Below the pieces are notes generated by a model, which saw only the letters and a program-made list of their open reading frames with translations, ran no database searches and was not told where the DNA came from. Below are positions 34,071 to 46,384 of a stretch of DNA of 64,000 nucleotides, piece by piece. Every line of letters begins with the position of its first letter. Within the stretch, counting starts at the first letter, position 1. The DNA is from Datisca glomerata (Eukaryota > Streptophyta > Magnoliopsida > Cucurbitales > Datiscaceae): positions 205,106-269,105 of the forward strand of contig QANY01013389.1 in assembly GCA_003255025.1 (NCBI GenBank), given 5' to 3'. The position numbers and the translations under genes are program-made.

Positions 34071-34541
34071 GATTTGTTCTCCTTCATACGAAAAATAATT
34101 AAAAAAAAACTTAAGAGAATGAAGATGATGAACAATGGAGTAGCATAGTTTGTATTTGATTTTCTATATCTCCATGAATGCTACAATTGGCCTTCATTCA
34201 TATGCTTTTTACAGAATCTGATATCATATCTTTAATAATGGAATTACTATGAAAATCATGGGGTATATTCCCATATCTAAGGATTTTTGACTTAATATTA
34301 ACAGATATCATGTTTTAGGAAAGATTCAGCTTCGCTTTGGGGATAGCCCTATATTCTTCAAATATTGGAGTAAATCTGCCCGTTGGATGACCTTGATTCA
34401 CGCTCCTCCGACTAGTTGTATTTGCTTGCCTCGTGTCATGATCAATTTCCTTCTCATAATCATCTAAACCAATCTTATGGCTTCGGCATGTTGTTCTTTC
34501 CTACGGTTCAATCTTTCCACGTGTACTGTGATATTTAATCC
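34071..34541 (-). repeat. Tat-B 3' LTR
   Basis: Aligns with the split right-hand LTR (shared CTCCATGAATGCTACAATTG, AAGATTCAGCTTCGCTTT, TTGGATGACCTT, GCTCCTCCGACT, TACTGTGATATTTAATC). This copy is uninterrupted across the CACTA insertion point, which proves where the CACTA element entered. Confidence 0.9.
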
Positions 34542-34569
34542 TCCCCCCACCCACCCACCCACCCACCCA
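34542..34569 (-). promoter_or_regulatory. Tat-B polypurine tract
   Basis: The minus strand is pure G/T/A with repeated GGGT units ending in GGGGGGAG next to the LTR start. The (CCCA)n array on the plus strand is therefore likely an expanded polypurine tract. Confidence 0.6.
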
Positions 34570-35118
34570 ATTACACTCAACAAAAATCTATTTGTTGAGG
34601 TGTTATGAATTTTTGGCATTGTTTTTCAGGACATGCAATATTAACTCCACAAAGGTAACAATATAGTAAGCAAAAAGGAGCACACACTTGTGAGCCGTGA
34701 CGCTTCGTTCCCCATTCTCACTGACATTTCTCTCAGATCTTCCACATGTATCCTATATGTTTCGTCTTTTAGAGCTTTAGATTATGTCTTATCGCCTTAC
34801 GTCTTCCCATTGTCAGCTTTCCATGCATGAAAATGAGAGTTTGGAGGATATCATTTTCCCTTATTGTCAACTGGCATTTCCTCATTTTCCCGTACTCACA
34901 TCGTTTTGATTTCTGTGCTTATCAATCAGGACTATCTTTTAACCTCTTCTTTTTAGATTTAAGCACTTTTCACATTGTTTTAGAGTCCGCTGCCTATTAA
35001 AGGAGAACTATTTCATTTCATTTTCTTACTTGCAACCTCAATTCTCATAAGTGTTCTTCTTCCGCCTTTTTCTTCTTCTTATTTGATCCCTCTTTTTCAT
35101 TTTTTTTCTCCTTCTACC

Positions 35119-37116
35119 ATGGAGCAAGAGACTATTTTCAGGCCTAGCATTCCCTTAGTTAGATCTTAGGTGGAACTCGTCCATTTCATAGCCTCTCATT
35201 GGGATTCTTTTCCCCCGGGTGTCCTCTGCGGGTTAAGAGAGAGTAACTCCACTGGAATACCATGTTCCTCTCCTTACCAGATAACCCTAAGCCCAATGTG
35301 CATAGCCTTAGGTCTCAAACTCCCCTTCTCCCCTTTCTTACATGAATTTTTCCATACTGTAAATTAGGCTCCTTCCTAATTTACCCCTAGTTCGTATAGG
35401 ATTCTCTAGGTTTTTGAAGCCTTGAGTAGAAGGAACAATTTAGACTTATGAGTAGATGAACTCTACCACTGCTATATAGTGAAATATAAGAATGAGAGTT
35501 ATTACATTGCCCCTCGTCCTTTCGAGCTGAGAAGAAAGTTGATAACCATCCTTCCAAAAGGGGATAAAGGCTAGGAACGAGATACCCTACTGATCGACGA
35601 GACCTAGGGTGGTGATGGACGTTGGACTATCTCTAGAAATTGTGGTGTATTCAGTAAGTTGTCGGAGCTCCGGTTCTTTACCTTTTTTTGCTTTTTACTT
35701 TCTTTTTGTTTGTTTCATTTTTTATAAATTATCCTATGTGCGGGTCCCAAGAAGAACGAGAAACCATACCTGTCAAAGTCTTCTATCGACAAGATCATTG
35801 TGGCTTTTCGTTGCTGAGAACAGAATTAGAATGATCTTCTGGATCCCCGGAGACAAGTAGACGTTACCTTCGTCCCAGCCGTGACTCCTATTGTAACTTC
35901 GTCTCCACAGACTTCTCTTCCCTCCTCTCATGAGCTCCCAAGAGGTATTCCCATCCTCACTTTCCACCCAGTTTCAATTTCTAGCACTTCCGTTTCCATT
36001 GACTCTGAACGGGAAGATGAATAGATTGAAAATTTGTTCTGAGGAATTCCCAATCTTGAAGATATGTCGAAGCGCATCCTGAGCAAAATTCTGGGAGTAG
36101 TGGAGGACAAGAGAAATGTCTGTCTAAGAACGGACACCTCCAGTTCATCAGGGATTTCGGTGCCACCACCACCCGTTGTGCCTAGCAGTCCCATCGTTGA
36201 GACTAATTCAGCCGAGCTCGAGGAAGGAGACTGGTCCTCACGTGTCTCTTCCTCTTCCTCCTGCTATTGAAAAGAAGTATGTTCCTTCCAACTATGTTTC
36301 TTCTCCAAGAGGAGATGAAAAACATCCTCTGTGGAGGTGGATGCATTTGGCTGTGGCTCCTCCCGTTCTGGCTTCGGTGAGTTTCGTCCACGATCCCCAT
36401 TCTTCACACTTCGTGGTACGAGGAATTCAATCTGAGGTTGATATGGCGCATGCTTGAGGGATGTGTACTAGCAACCAGCTCTACTATTTGAGCCATGGTT
36501 TAGTAAAGGTAAGAGCATCCTAACTTTTCCCGCTTACAATATCTTTTTTTATAGTAACGTTAGCTAACACCCTTCTTCTTTTTTTGTTTTCATTTTTAGG
36601 CCATCATCTACCATAATGCTCCAAGAGCATAATCTTGCTACGGAGCATGAGACTCTCGCTTAGAGGAAGAAGGAAACTAAGTGCCAGGGTGCCTTGGAGG
36701 AAGCTTTAGCTGACAACGAGCGGCTAAAGAAGGCAGAATATGAGCTTCAGAGTGCTTTATATCAGTTTTCCTGGGACGCAACAGCTACAACTAATGAGCA
36801 TTCCCAAACTCTCAATTCCCTGAAGGATGCTCTCATGGCTTCGGAGAGTGCTTTAGCTGAAGCGGCTGAGAAGCTGAAGTCAACTGAGTTAGCTATAGCT
36901 CAGGCGGAGGAACGGGAGAAACTCACCAGAGAGGAATACCAAGCACTTTTCGACAAAACTGAAGGGATGGTTTACAGTGTAGGCGACAGAGACGGCCTAG
37001 CAAAAATACCTCCCCAGATGCCTCTGTGTGAGTTTCCTACATCCCGTTCTGAACAGGATGCCCCCACTAAGGGTGTCGTTGCTGATCTTCCTTCCTTGGG
37101 AAATGATAAAGCTTAA
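35119..37116 (+). pseudogene. Tat-B antisense ORF, homologue of the Tat-A antisense ORF
   Basis: The ATG at 35119 starts MEQETIFRPSIPLVRS, matching MEEHLFKVTVPLVRN of Tat-A. After a stop the frame reads SPMCIALGLKLPFSPFLHEF and, in shifted frames, YIVKYKNESYYIAPRPFELR and ILPKGDKG (35400-35590). A Ser/Pro-rich middle section lies at 35840-36460. The last open segment (36694-37116) is a Glu/Ala/Lys coiled coil (NERLKKAEYELQSALY, SESALAEAAEKLKSTELAIA), ending LPSLGNDKA. Possible introns lie near 35650-35750 and 36510-36600, where TTTTTAGG precedes coding sequence. The 140-codon coiled-coil exon is still intact. Function unknown. The Ogre-type element sits 54 bases after the stop. Confidence 0.75.
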
Positions 37117-37174
37117 ACTTAGCTTTCACCTTTGATTTCTTGTATCGATTTTCTTGTGCTTTGTTTATCCTTAG

Positions 37175-37507
37175 TGTCACAACGTACATGCGGAGCGGAA
37201 CGGCGATTGAAAAATCATTTTTGAAAAAAAATATTCGGAGTCGCCACCAATTATTTTAGGGCGTGATTGGTCACCTAATTTTAAAATAAAATATTTTGGT
37301 CTGGAAAATTTAAAGTTGGTTCAAGAGTAATTTATGTGTGGGGAAGGTATTAGTACCCCAACAACACTCATTATGAAAAATGGTTACCAAATTTAATCAA
37401 ATGTTATCCAAATTATTTTTTTTAATAATGTTATAGAGATGCAATTTTTTAATGTCCCATTTTGTATCATAAAAATGAGCAAATAAATAACCTTTAATGG
37501 GTGGTAA
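37175..37507 (-). repeat. Ogre-type 3' LTR fragment
   Basis: Near-identical in order to 41754-42100 (GGAGTCGCCACCAATTATTT, GGTCTG, GAAGGTATTAG, CTTTAATGGGTGGT). The match stops after GGGTGGT at 37507, where gag sequence begins, so this is a deletion junction. Confidence 0.9.
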
Positions 37508-39127
37508 TTAGCCTTTTTGAAATTCAACCATCTGGCCTTGATCAATTCCTGTACTCTATCTTTTAATGTCGTGCAATTCTCAGTCAAATGTCCCACTGCT
37601 CTATCATGATAATCATAGCGAGCAGTCAGATCATACCATCTTGGGTATGGTGGCTGTAGAAGTTCATAAGGAATCGACACCAATTGATTATTCTGTATCA
37701 ATTGTGGTAAGAGTTTTGTATATGACAAGGGGATTGGATCATATTGGACAAAATGTTGATTATTTTTATTTCCCCTCAGAGGTTGATCAACCTGACCAAC
37801 ATTTTGCTGGTGAGTCGATGGTCTGAAACCGGGCCTCGGGTTGTTTTGAAATGCTGATTGTTGAGAGTGATAATTGTACGAAATTTGTGAGGTATTTGCC
37901 ACATATGATGTCACAGGATTTGGGTCCTTCACTATACATTGGAAATCTCGGCCTCGGGTTCGCAGCTTGTGATGGGTACCCAAAATTGATCGTCTGTACA
38001 TCTCCTTCTTTTCACTTCAACGGCGGCCTTTTTTTACGGATGATGTATCTTATACGACTTCCAAAATTCTTCCATTCTTCACCCCATATTCAACCCTTTC
38101 ACCAATCACTATAATGTCAGAGAAGTTGTTTGAAGCATTTCCAATAATTCCATCGTAGAATGGAGATCTCAAGGTTTTGTTAAACATTGCAGCCATCTCC
38201 TTTTCTGACAAGAGGGGGTGTACCTGAGCAGCTAATTCCCTCCACTTTTGCGCATATTCTTTAAAGCCTGAGTAGACTTTTTCTCCATCCTTTGTAGATC
38301 AAGACGATCAGGGGCCATGTCTATGTTGTACTTGTATTGTCTTAAGAAAGAATCAGCTAAATCTTTCCACCTATGAATATGTCGGTTATCCAATTGGATA
38401 TACCAGCGAGATGCAGCCTCTGTCAAGCTATATTGAAATAAATGAATCAGCAACTTATCATCATTTGCACAAACAACCATATTTATGTAGTACATAATAA
38501 GGTGACTTCTCGGGCATGTACTACCATTATATTTTTCAAACTCATGTAGTTTGAAGTTTTATGGGATGGTTACAGTTGGGACCAAACATAATGGGGTGGT
38601 ATCAATGGTACCATATACATCTGACCATTCAATGGTGCATAATCTTTCCTCTAAAAAGTCCAGCTTATCTTTCGACAGCGGGTCTTCGCTTGGTTTAGTA
38701 ACAGGCATCTGCCCCTTTGGGTCATCAACATCGGGTATGATGATTGGCTCATTAGCGAGTTTACCTTGTGGAGTGAAAGTTTGGTTGTTGTCAGGTGCAC
38801 TTGTAGATGGGTTGTACCCAATTTTTTCTGTCTGCATCAAATCCTAGACATTTAGAAATGGATAGTGCTGGATATTTACTAGTGGTGAAGCATGCTGAAA
38901 GTGGTCAGTCTGATGATGTTGATAGGTTGGAGTGAACCTAGGAGGGTAAGGTGGAGTATCGGTTGGCAGTTTATTTTTTGTGATCGATGAGCCCCTTGCA
39001 AATTTTGAAGACAAGCTTTTCCCTCACTCGTAGCGAGGAGTTTCAGGACTCTGGCCATTTGATGTTTTAGCTCCCTAATTTCTTCTTTCATTTTCTCTCG
39101 TGATTGCTCTCTTTCTTGCTCGTCCAT
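37508..39127 (-). pseudogene. gag: Ogre-type gag
   Basis: Start at 39127 (MDEQEREQSREKMKEEIREL, a predicted coiled coil). Then, across stops and shifts, LDFLEERLCTIEWSDVYGT (38559-38840 region), LIHLFQYSLTEAASRWYIQL, RWKDLADSFLRQYKYNIDMA and APDRLDLQRMEKKSTQALKN. The last segment (37393-38001) has a Gln/Asn-rich stretch, then PLSYTKLLPQLIQNNQLVSI, PPYPRWYD and ARYDYHDRAVGHLTENC, the modified zinc-knuckle region. These blocks in this order identify an Ogre-type Gag, which packages element RNA. The protein is cut off after KARWLNFKKAN and fused to LTR sequence. The listed end runs into that LTR. Confidence 0.88.
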
Positions 39128-39699
39128 AACCCTAACTTGAGCTCGCGTTTGATGGGGATGTTGGAGTTGACGGGCTATCTTTGAAAAGTTTTCTTAAATA
39201 AATAAAAAGAAAACAATGAGATGGTAGGTTTTGCTAATGAACAAGAATAAATAAAAATAACAATAATAATAATAATGAAAGTAATTTTAAGCATGAGAAA
39301 TGATATTGCGCAAAGTGAAAATCCAAAAGTACTCAATTTCATTCAATTGGTAGAGCCATCCATTACATTTGAGTATCTAGAAATCAACCACACTACTCCG
39401 TAATATGAGTTTATACAAAATGACCAAAATGACCCAAATCTCTGTTGATTTCTTCTAAAAACTTAGACAAGTTCTCCCCATTAGGATGGATGGGCAAAAC
39501 ACTTTCTTTTCAAAAAATGATGCTTGTTCCGCCAAATTGCTCGCTCTCACAGCCACGCTTTTAAGCCATTCCATAGCCAACCCTGATCATTATCGAACGA
39601 AGTCATGCTCTTGTTACAGTAACTGGTAATCATATCTCAGTCCGTCGACATTAGCATCATTATTTCTTGCTAATTTCTTTGCCACATTCTGATACGCTC

Positions 39700-41070
39700 T
39701 AACTTGGTGCTCAAGGCTTGCAATGACTTTCAATAATTCTTCACTATCATTTGGTGACTCGGTCCTCCTAACTTTTTGATTCTATAAATCAACTTGTAAA
39801 TTATCAGTGATTCGTTGTAATGAGTCATATTTTTTTCTAACTCAACGATGTATGCATTCTTCTTATCGACAGCTCCCTTAACCTCTTCTAAAACCTCTTG
39901 TACAAGCTTATTTTTCCTTTCTATCTTCATGATTCGTCCTCTTGTTCATAAATTACCCCTCACAAATTCTCATTGTCCTCTGCCATCTTTCAAATTTTGT
40001 TGTTCAGTTTGCGAGTGTCAGTTCTCAACTCTAAGTTTTTCCGCTTCAGATATTCTTGATCCTTGACCTTGTTTCTTAAATCTCTGAGTTGTTTTTCAGC
40101 TTCGATCCTGTGTTTTCCAGATAAATTCATCTCGACTGTTAGACGTCTGTTTTCTTCCAAAAGAGCTAAATTCTTTTGACGCTCCTTATATAACTCATCC
40201 CGCTCCTCCTTTTTAAAAATCTCCTGATGAGCTTCTGGTAACTTGTGTGATTGTAAATCCTAAACTGGTAAAGCAGTAGTTACTTTGCGTCTGCTCTCAA
40301 GCCACATTTCATACTCCTTTGTGCAATTCATGTTATTCTTCTCATTTCGCTCATTTCTCGCTATTTTCCAAGCTCCAATTAGCTGCTGTAATTTTTGTTT
40401 AATATCTTAAGAATCATAACTGATCTCAAAGTCCTTCAATATGTGCATGGCAGGGATAAATTATTTCATGTATAATTGACGGAGCACCATTAAAGGAGCA
40501 TAACTAGTACAACCCCATGGTCCTGGGAGCGGGACCTATTGATTGTCGCCACATCTGTAGATCATCGATATCAATGACATCCATTAGGCTTTCCAGATAA
40601 CATCCTCATCTTTCAACTTTTATAGGTGTGCGAGTCACACCCCTTTTGTGAGAAACTGCGGATTCTATTTGGCCATTCCAAATTCTGCAATGGGGATTCT
40701 CGTCTTCATCCATGGACTTGAAAAATTAACTTGAGGACATTTGAAATCTGGTGGACATCTTAGATGGATAAGAATCCAAATACACAAAACAGATGGAGAG
40801 CCGATGAACTTCTCTTTTCCAAGCACTCGTATGTGATTTAAGGAATGAAAATTCTTAGCTAGAATTGAGATAACGGGAGTGTTGATTGTAATATATAGAA
40901 GATAAGCGATGTGACCATATTTGCCAACAAATAAATTTTTCTGCTCCGGTGAAAAATCCTCCCATATCTTCTTCAACCTCTCTAAGTCAGTGCGTGAGAA
41001 CTCTATCTTAATGATTGAAGGTAGAAGAACGACATCCTCCTTTTTCAGACAATCTCCTTTTCATTTCTGT
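39700..41070 (-). pseudogene. Ogre ORF1 (protein of unknown function upstream of gag)
   Basis: The frame reads FSRTDLERLKKIWEDFSPEQ, KNLFVGKYGHIAYLLYITIN and SPSVLCIWILIHLRCPPDF. After stops it gives VPLPGPWGCTSYAPLMVLRQ, then a long Lys/Glu-rich coiled coil (LALLEENRRLTVEMNLSGKH) down to about 39730. Ogre elements are distinguished by an extra ORF between the 5' LTR and gag with this layout: a globular N-terminal part with the W...SYAPL.V.RQ block, then coiled coil. Its function is not known. The true start is unclear, because the frame changes near 41060. The segment at 40665-40976 remains open for 103 codons. Confidence 0.8.
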
Positions 41071-41731
41071 GTTTCCTCTGACCATTAGGCTACTGTAACT
41101 TAATATTCTATCCCACTCGGAGTAGAAGTCATGGTCTCTAAAATATGAATGAATTGAATACTTCTTTACAATCCCTATTACACAACATGATGCATGTATG
41201 CAAAAAAGAAACACAAAGACAGAGGACAATGAGAAAGAAAATAAATTTTTAAAGAGCGTAGAACATTTATACATGAACAAAATTAATCATGATATCATAA
41301 TTAGGTAGAATCTCTATTTCTATCAAACATTGGTCTTGAGATTGGCTCTAAGAATAAAATGCATGTGTGGTTGGGCTCTCAAATCTCTTAATAGGCTCTC
41401 AGGTTGTCCTCACTATTATCCGAACGGAGTAACAGGAGCCCCCAAATGGTATCTTGAAAGGGTCGACCGCAGTTCCACGAAGGTATTCCACTACTCATTC
41501 TCGCTAATCCTAAAGGGAAAGCCCGGGTACAAGACTAGTGTATACGTGTGAAATTAGAAATTATGTAAAGAAATATACTTCGTAAAAAAATAACTTATAT
41601 ACAACTACAAGCATGAAGTAGAAAAAGATAATGAATCAAATAAACAAACAAAGAATTACACAAACGGATAGCATATGATGAAATTTTGGTTTGACTCTCT
41701 ATTGATCTAAAAATGGTTAGACCATTGGTTT

Positions 41732-41750
41732 GTCCCCAGCAAAGTCGCCA
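41732..41750 (-). promoter_or_regulatory. Ogre-type primer-binding site
   Basis: The minus strand reads TGGCGACTTTGCTGGGGAC, three bases inside the LTR edge. It resembles the tRNA-Arg-type primer site of Ogre elements (assignment from memory). Confidence 0.75.
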
Positions 41751-42754
41751 AGCTATCTCAACGTACATGCGACGCGGAGCAGCGATTGAAAAATCATTTT
41801 CAACAAAAAAAGAAATCTGGAGTTGCCACCAATTATTTTAGGGCGTGATTGATCACCCAATTTTAAAAGTCAAATATTTTGGTCTGTGAAAATTTAAATT
41901 TGGTTCGAGAGTCATTTGCGTGTGTGGAAGGTATTAGCACCCCACAACACGCATTATGAAAAATGATTACCAAATATAATCAAATGTTATACAAATTATT
42001 TTTTTAAATAATGTTATAGAGATTCAATTTTAAATGTCTCATTTGGTACATTTTGTATCATAAAAATGAGCAAATAAATGACCTTTAATGGGTGGTACAA
42101 AGACCATTGGAAAATTACTTTTATTTTTTTATACTTTTCTTAAATCAAAGAATTATTGGAGTTATTCTCGGTATCTTAAAAATAACTACTCACCTCGGTA
42201 GTTCGAGAAATTTAGTATCCCAAAAATTTCAAAGTCCGTTATCGGATTTTTTTAGTGAGAACTAAATAAATAAATTAACAAAATTTAAATCAAATTGTTG
42301 TGGTTTTAATTTATGAACGTCAATTCTGATGATAAAATAATGAAATAATAATCGCATACAATGGTGACACTATGAAAATAATACATAAATAAATCAGAAA
42401 AGATAACAACTATAAAGAAAAAGAAAGAATAATGAAAGGAAATGTTAGAGATGATAAATATGTATGATAAATTTAAAAAAAATATGTAAAGTAAAAATAA
42501 TGAAACAATACGTGAAATAATTAAAAAAGATATACAAAAATAAATTATAACAAACCAATAATATCTACTAAAATAGTGAAATAAAATGTAAACATAAAAA
42601 AATAGAAAAAAAAAAGAATAAGAACAAAAAAATAATAAAAAAATTACAGAGGGTGACTTTGTTAAGTAATAGAGGGTGATGTCACCCTCTGTTTTTTTTA
42701 TTTCATTTTTTTCTTTAAAGATATATATATAGTAAATAAAAAAAATTTCATGTG

Positions 42755-44928
42755 TAAATTGTCGCAACGTGCGTGCGACGATTAAAAAATTTATTTTTTT
42801 AAGGAAAAATAAATTTGGAGTCGCCACCAATCATTTTAGGATGTGATTGGTCACCCAATTTTAAGATGAAATTTTTTTGCCTACGAAAACTTAAAGTTGG
42901 TTTGGGAGTCGTTTGTGTGTGGGGAAGGTATTAGCACCCCATAACACCCATTATAAAATGATTACCAAATTTAATTAAATGCTATCCAATTTTTTTTATT
43001 TTAAGGAAAAGGTTAAAGAGATTCATTTTTGAATGTCCCATTTGATGCATTTTGTATCATAGAAATGAACAAAATAAATTACTTTTAATGGGTGGTTCAT
43101 AGACTATTGAAAAATTATTTTTTGTATTCTTATATCTTTTTAAATCAAAGCATTATTAGAGTTATTCTTGGTATCCCAAAAATAACTCATCAGCTCAGTA
43201 ATTCGAGAAGTTTGGTATCCCAAAAATCTCAAAGTCCATCGTCGGCTTTGTTTAGTGAAAATTAAATAATAGAAGTAACAAAATCTAAATCTAATTATTA
43301 AAATTATAATCAAAACATACATGAACATTAATTATAATAATAAGGGAATAATGCAAGAATCGCATTATAAGCATGACGATGCAAGAATGCTAAATAAATA
43401 AACATGTAAAGNNNNNNNNNNNNNNNNNNNNNNNNNNNNNNNNNNNNNNNNNNNNNNNNNNNNNNNNNNNNNNNNNNNNNNNNNNNNNNNNNNNNNNNNN
43501 NNNNNNNNNNNNNNNNNNNNNNNNNNNNNNNNNNNNNNNNNNNNNNNNNNNNNNNNNNNNNNNNNNNNNNNNNNNNNNNNNNNNNNNNNNNNNNNNNNNN
43601 NNNNNNNNNNNNNNNNNNNNNNNNNNNNNNNNNNNNNNNNNNNNNNNNNNNNNNNNNNNNNNNNNNNNNNNNNNNNNNNNNNNNNNNNNNNNNNNNNNNN
43701 NNNNNNNNNNNNNNNNNNNNNNNNNNNNNNNNNNNNNNNNNNNNNNNNNNNNNNNNNNNNNNNNNNNNNNNNNNNNNNNNNNNNNNNNNNNNNNNNNNNN
43801 NNNNNNNNNNNNNNNNNNNNNNNNNNNNNNNNNNNNNNNNNNNNNNNNNNNNNNNNNNNNNNNNNNNNNNNNNNNNNNNNNNNNNNNNNNNNNNNNNNNN
43901 NNNNNNNNNNNNNNNNNNNNNNNNNNNNNNNNNNNNNNNNNNNNNNNNNNNNNNNNNNNNNNNNNNNNNNNNNNNNNNNNNNNNNNNNNNNNNNNNNNNN
44001 NNNNNNNNNNNNNNNNNNNNNNNNNNNNNNNNNNNNNNNNNNNNNNNNNNNNNNNNNNNNNNNNNNNNNNNNNNNNNNNNNNNNNNNNNNNNNNNNNNNN
44101 NNNNNNNNNNNNNNNNNNNNNNNNNNNNNNNNNNNNNNNNNNNNNNNNNNNNNNNNNNNNNNNNNNNTTTTACTCTCTATTTTATGCATTGTTATGTGTG
44201 AGAAAATTATCCTAGGGGATCTTTGCATCAAATGTACACTTTCAACCCATTAAAAGGGTTGATTCACATTTGATTAATTTTTTCACCCCTCAAAAGCTTT
44301 ATCATCATCCTCATTAATTAAGTTGATGACAAAGACATCTCAATCTCCAACTTGTAAAGAAATCATCAAAGCATGAAATTAAAATGTTAAGATTTAAATG
44401 AGGAGAAATGATAAAGAATGAACATTCCACTTATATATAAAAAAATACAAAAGATATCAACTACATTCATATGAAAAAGAGAGATGAACAAAATATATTA
44501 TGAGCAAATGTACCAAACAATTAAGCTACCTTGAGAAAAAGAATGGAAGAAGATGAAGATAATAGAATTGTAGAACCTCTTCCTCTCTCTAAAATCACCT
44601 CTCTTTCTCACTCCAACCCCTCTCTTTCTCACTCTAAAAAAATGACTTCCCTTTTTTACTCCCAAAAGACCCCCCTTAAGTGAAGACATCATCCCTATTT
44701 ATAGGCAAAATTAAGGTTTATCTTTTTTACTTTTAGTCTTTTTTTCAATTTTTATTTTTTAGTCCTTTTTTTCAATTTTTACATTTTAGTCCTTGGACCG
44801 CTTTCCTTATTTTAGTATTGGATTAGTTTTCAAATTATACATTTAGTCTTGGATTATTATATGAGCCAAAATAGAAAGCATGTATATTTCATGTATTAGA
44901 CCGGATAAAATACGGTATCTACATAAAT
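42755..44928 (-). mobile_element. Solo LTR of an Ogre-type element, inside another Ogre LTR
   Basis: 42760-44923 begins TGTCGCAACG and ends GGTATCTACA, flanked by perfect TAAAT duplications (42755-42759 and 44924-44928). It has the same boxes as the host LTR (GGAGTCGCCACCAATCATTT, GAAGGTATTAGCACC, GCCTATAAATAG at 44695-44706). No internal region is present on either side, which is the mark of a solo LTR made by LTR-LTR recombination. A 756-base N run lies within it. Confidence 0.9.
43412..44167. other. Assembly gap (N run)
   Basis: 756 Ns. The long frame spanning it on the minus strand is an artefact. By comparison with the host LTR the missing part is LTR sequence. Confidence 0.98.
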
Positions 44929-46384
44929 AAATTAATCTATGAAAAAATGTTTAATTTCATATATAATTGACATGAGCATGCCATTTTGACTAAATAGTCT
45001 ATTAATTATTATTTTTTCTTTCTTCCCCCAATGCTAATCAAATAGCAAAAGAATGAACATGGAATTTAATTAATTTAAACAAGTGTTACGAAAGAAAAAT
45101 AGATCATTTTGTTTGGAAAATGAATATACCATTTTTTATTTTGGACTACGTAGTTCACTAATTATCATTTTTTCTTTCTTTCTTCATTGTTAGAAATGAT
45201 CATGGACGGTAACTAGTTTAAACAAGTATCACTAAAAAAATCAATGAAACTTTAAAAATAAAATAATTTTTGTTTGAGATATAAATATATCATTTTTTAT
45301 TTTAGACCACTTAGTTCACTAATTACCCTTTCTTCCTTCATTGCTAGGAGTGATCATAGTTGATAACTAGTTCAAACAATTGTTGCAAAATTGATGAACA
45401 AAAATTAAAAACAAAAGAAGAAATGACTTGTAAGAACAATAAAAAAAATCAAAGCTTAAATATTTGCATAATCTTGTATAGAAGTTTTATTCTCTATTTT
45501 ATGCATTTTTATGTGTGAGAAATTATTGTAGGAGATATTTTCATCAAATGTATACTTTCAACCCATTAAAGAGTTGATTCACATTGAGTTAATTTTACAC
45601 CCCTAAAAAATTTTATCCTCATCCTCATTGATTGAGTTGATGACAAAAACATCTCATCATCAAACTTGTAGAGAATCAACAATACATGGAAATAAAAGTT
45701 AAGATTAAGAGTAGAAGAAATAATAAAGAACGAGCAAACAACTTATGTATGGAAAAGGAAACAAAGAAATATCAATTACATGGGTATGAAGAAGAGAGAT
45801 GATGAATAATAATAAACAAAATATATTGTAAGCAAAAATGCAATAAATTTGAACTACCTTAATTGAAAGAATATGAGAAGATGAAAGATGAATACAAATG
45901 AAAACTCTCTTTCTCTCCCTTTTTTACTATTTTCTCAAGACCTCTCATTCTCCCTCTAAAATCTCTTCTCTTTCTCACTCTCCAAATCTCTTTTTTCAAG
46001 TGAAGACCTTCTATTTATAGGCAAACTTAAAACTTCACTTTTTATTTTTAGTTTTTTTGTTCCCTTTTTATTTTTTAGTCCTTGGACAATTCTTTTTAGT
46101 TTTAGGTATTGAGCTATTTTTTAAATCATACACATAGTCCTAGACTAGTATATGGGCAATTTTTTTTATATTTTGAAAGTATTGGACCGGACAAAATACG
46201 GTATCAACACTTAGCTGCACTCTTCAGACTTCTTAATGAAACAAATTTCCTTTTGCTAATTTTAGCTCTTGGCTAAACTTTTTAATTATTCCAACTTAAC
46301 ATTTAAAGAACAAAATAAAAAAGAAACTCCTGCTTATGGTGCTTTTAGTTGCCTTTTCCTGCGAACGGATGCTCTTTGTCTTAG

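Larger units (their letters stand above)
41754..46209 (-). repeat. Ogre-type 5' LTR, split by a solo LTR
   Basis: Parts 41754-42759 and 44929-46209 sum to about 2.29 kb. The minus-strand start is TGTTGATACCGTATTTTGTC. A TATA box (GCCTATAAATAG, minus strand) is at 46011-46022. The plus-strand edge TATCTCAACG has lost the terminal TG seen at 37175. Confidence 0.88.
37170..46214 (-). mobile_element. Ogre-type Ty3/gypsy element, internally deleted
   Basis: Flanked by a perfect five-base target duplication CTTAG (37170-37174 and 46210-46214). On the minus strand it has an LTR (46209 to 41754, interrupted by a solo LTR), a tRNA-Arg-like primer site, ORF1, gag and a 333-base piece of the other LTR (37175-37507). 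Protease, RT, RNase H, integrase and most of the 3' LTR are gone: gag runs straight into the middle of an LTR at 37507. The ends TGTCACAACG and ATACGGTATCAACA, the GGAGTCGCCACC box and an ORF upstream of gag are typical of Ogre elements. Confidence 0.92.

Noticed and set aside
37566..38847. Plus-strand frames at 37566-37826, 37851-38114 and 38551-38847
   Set aside because: Shadows of the minus-strand Ogre gag, whose residues are recognisable.
42306..42830. 174-codon minus-strand frame, hydrophobic
   Set aside because: Phe/Ile/Tyr low-complexity translation of AT-rich LTR sequence that crosses the solo-LTR boundary.
43365..44231. 288-codon open frame on the minus strand
   Set aside because: It is almost entirely the N run. 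The flanks are LTR sequence.
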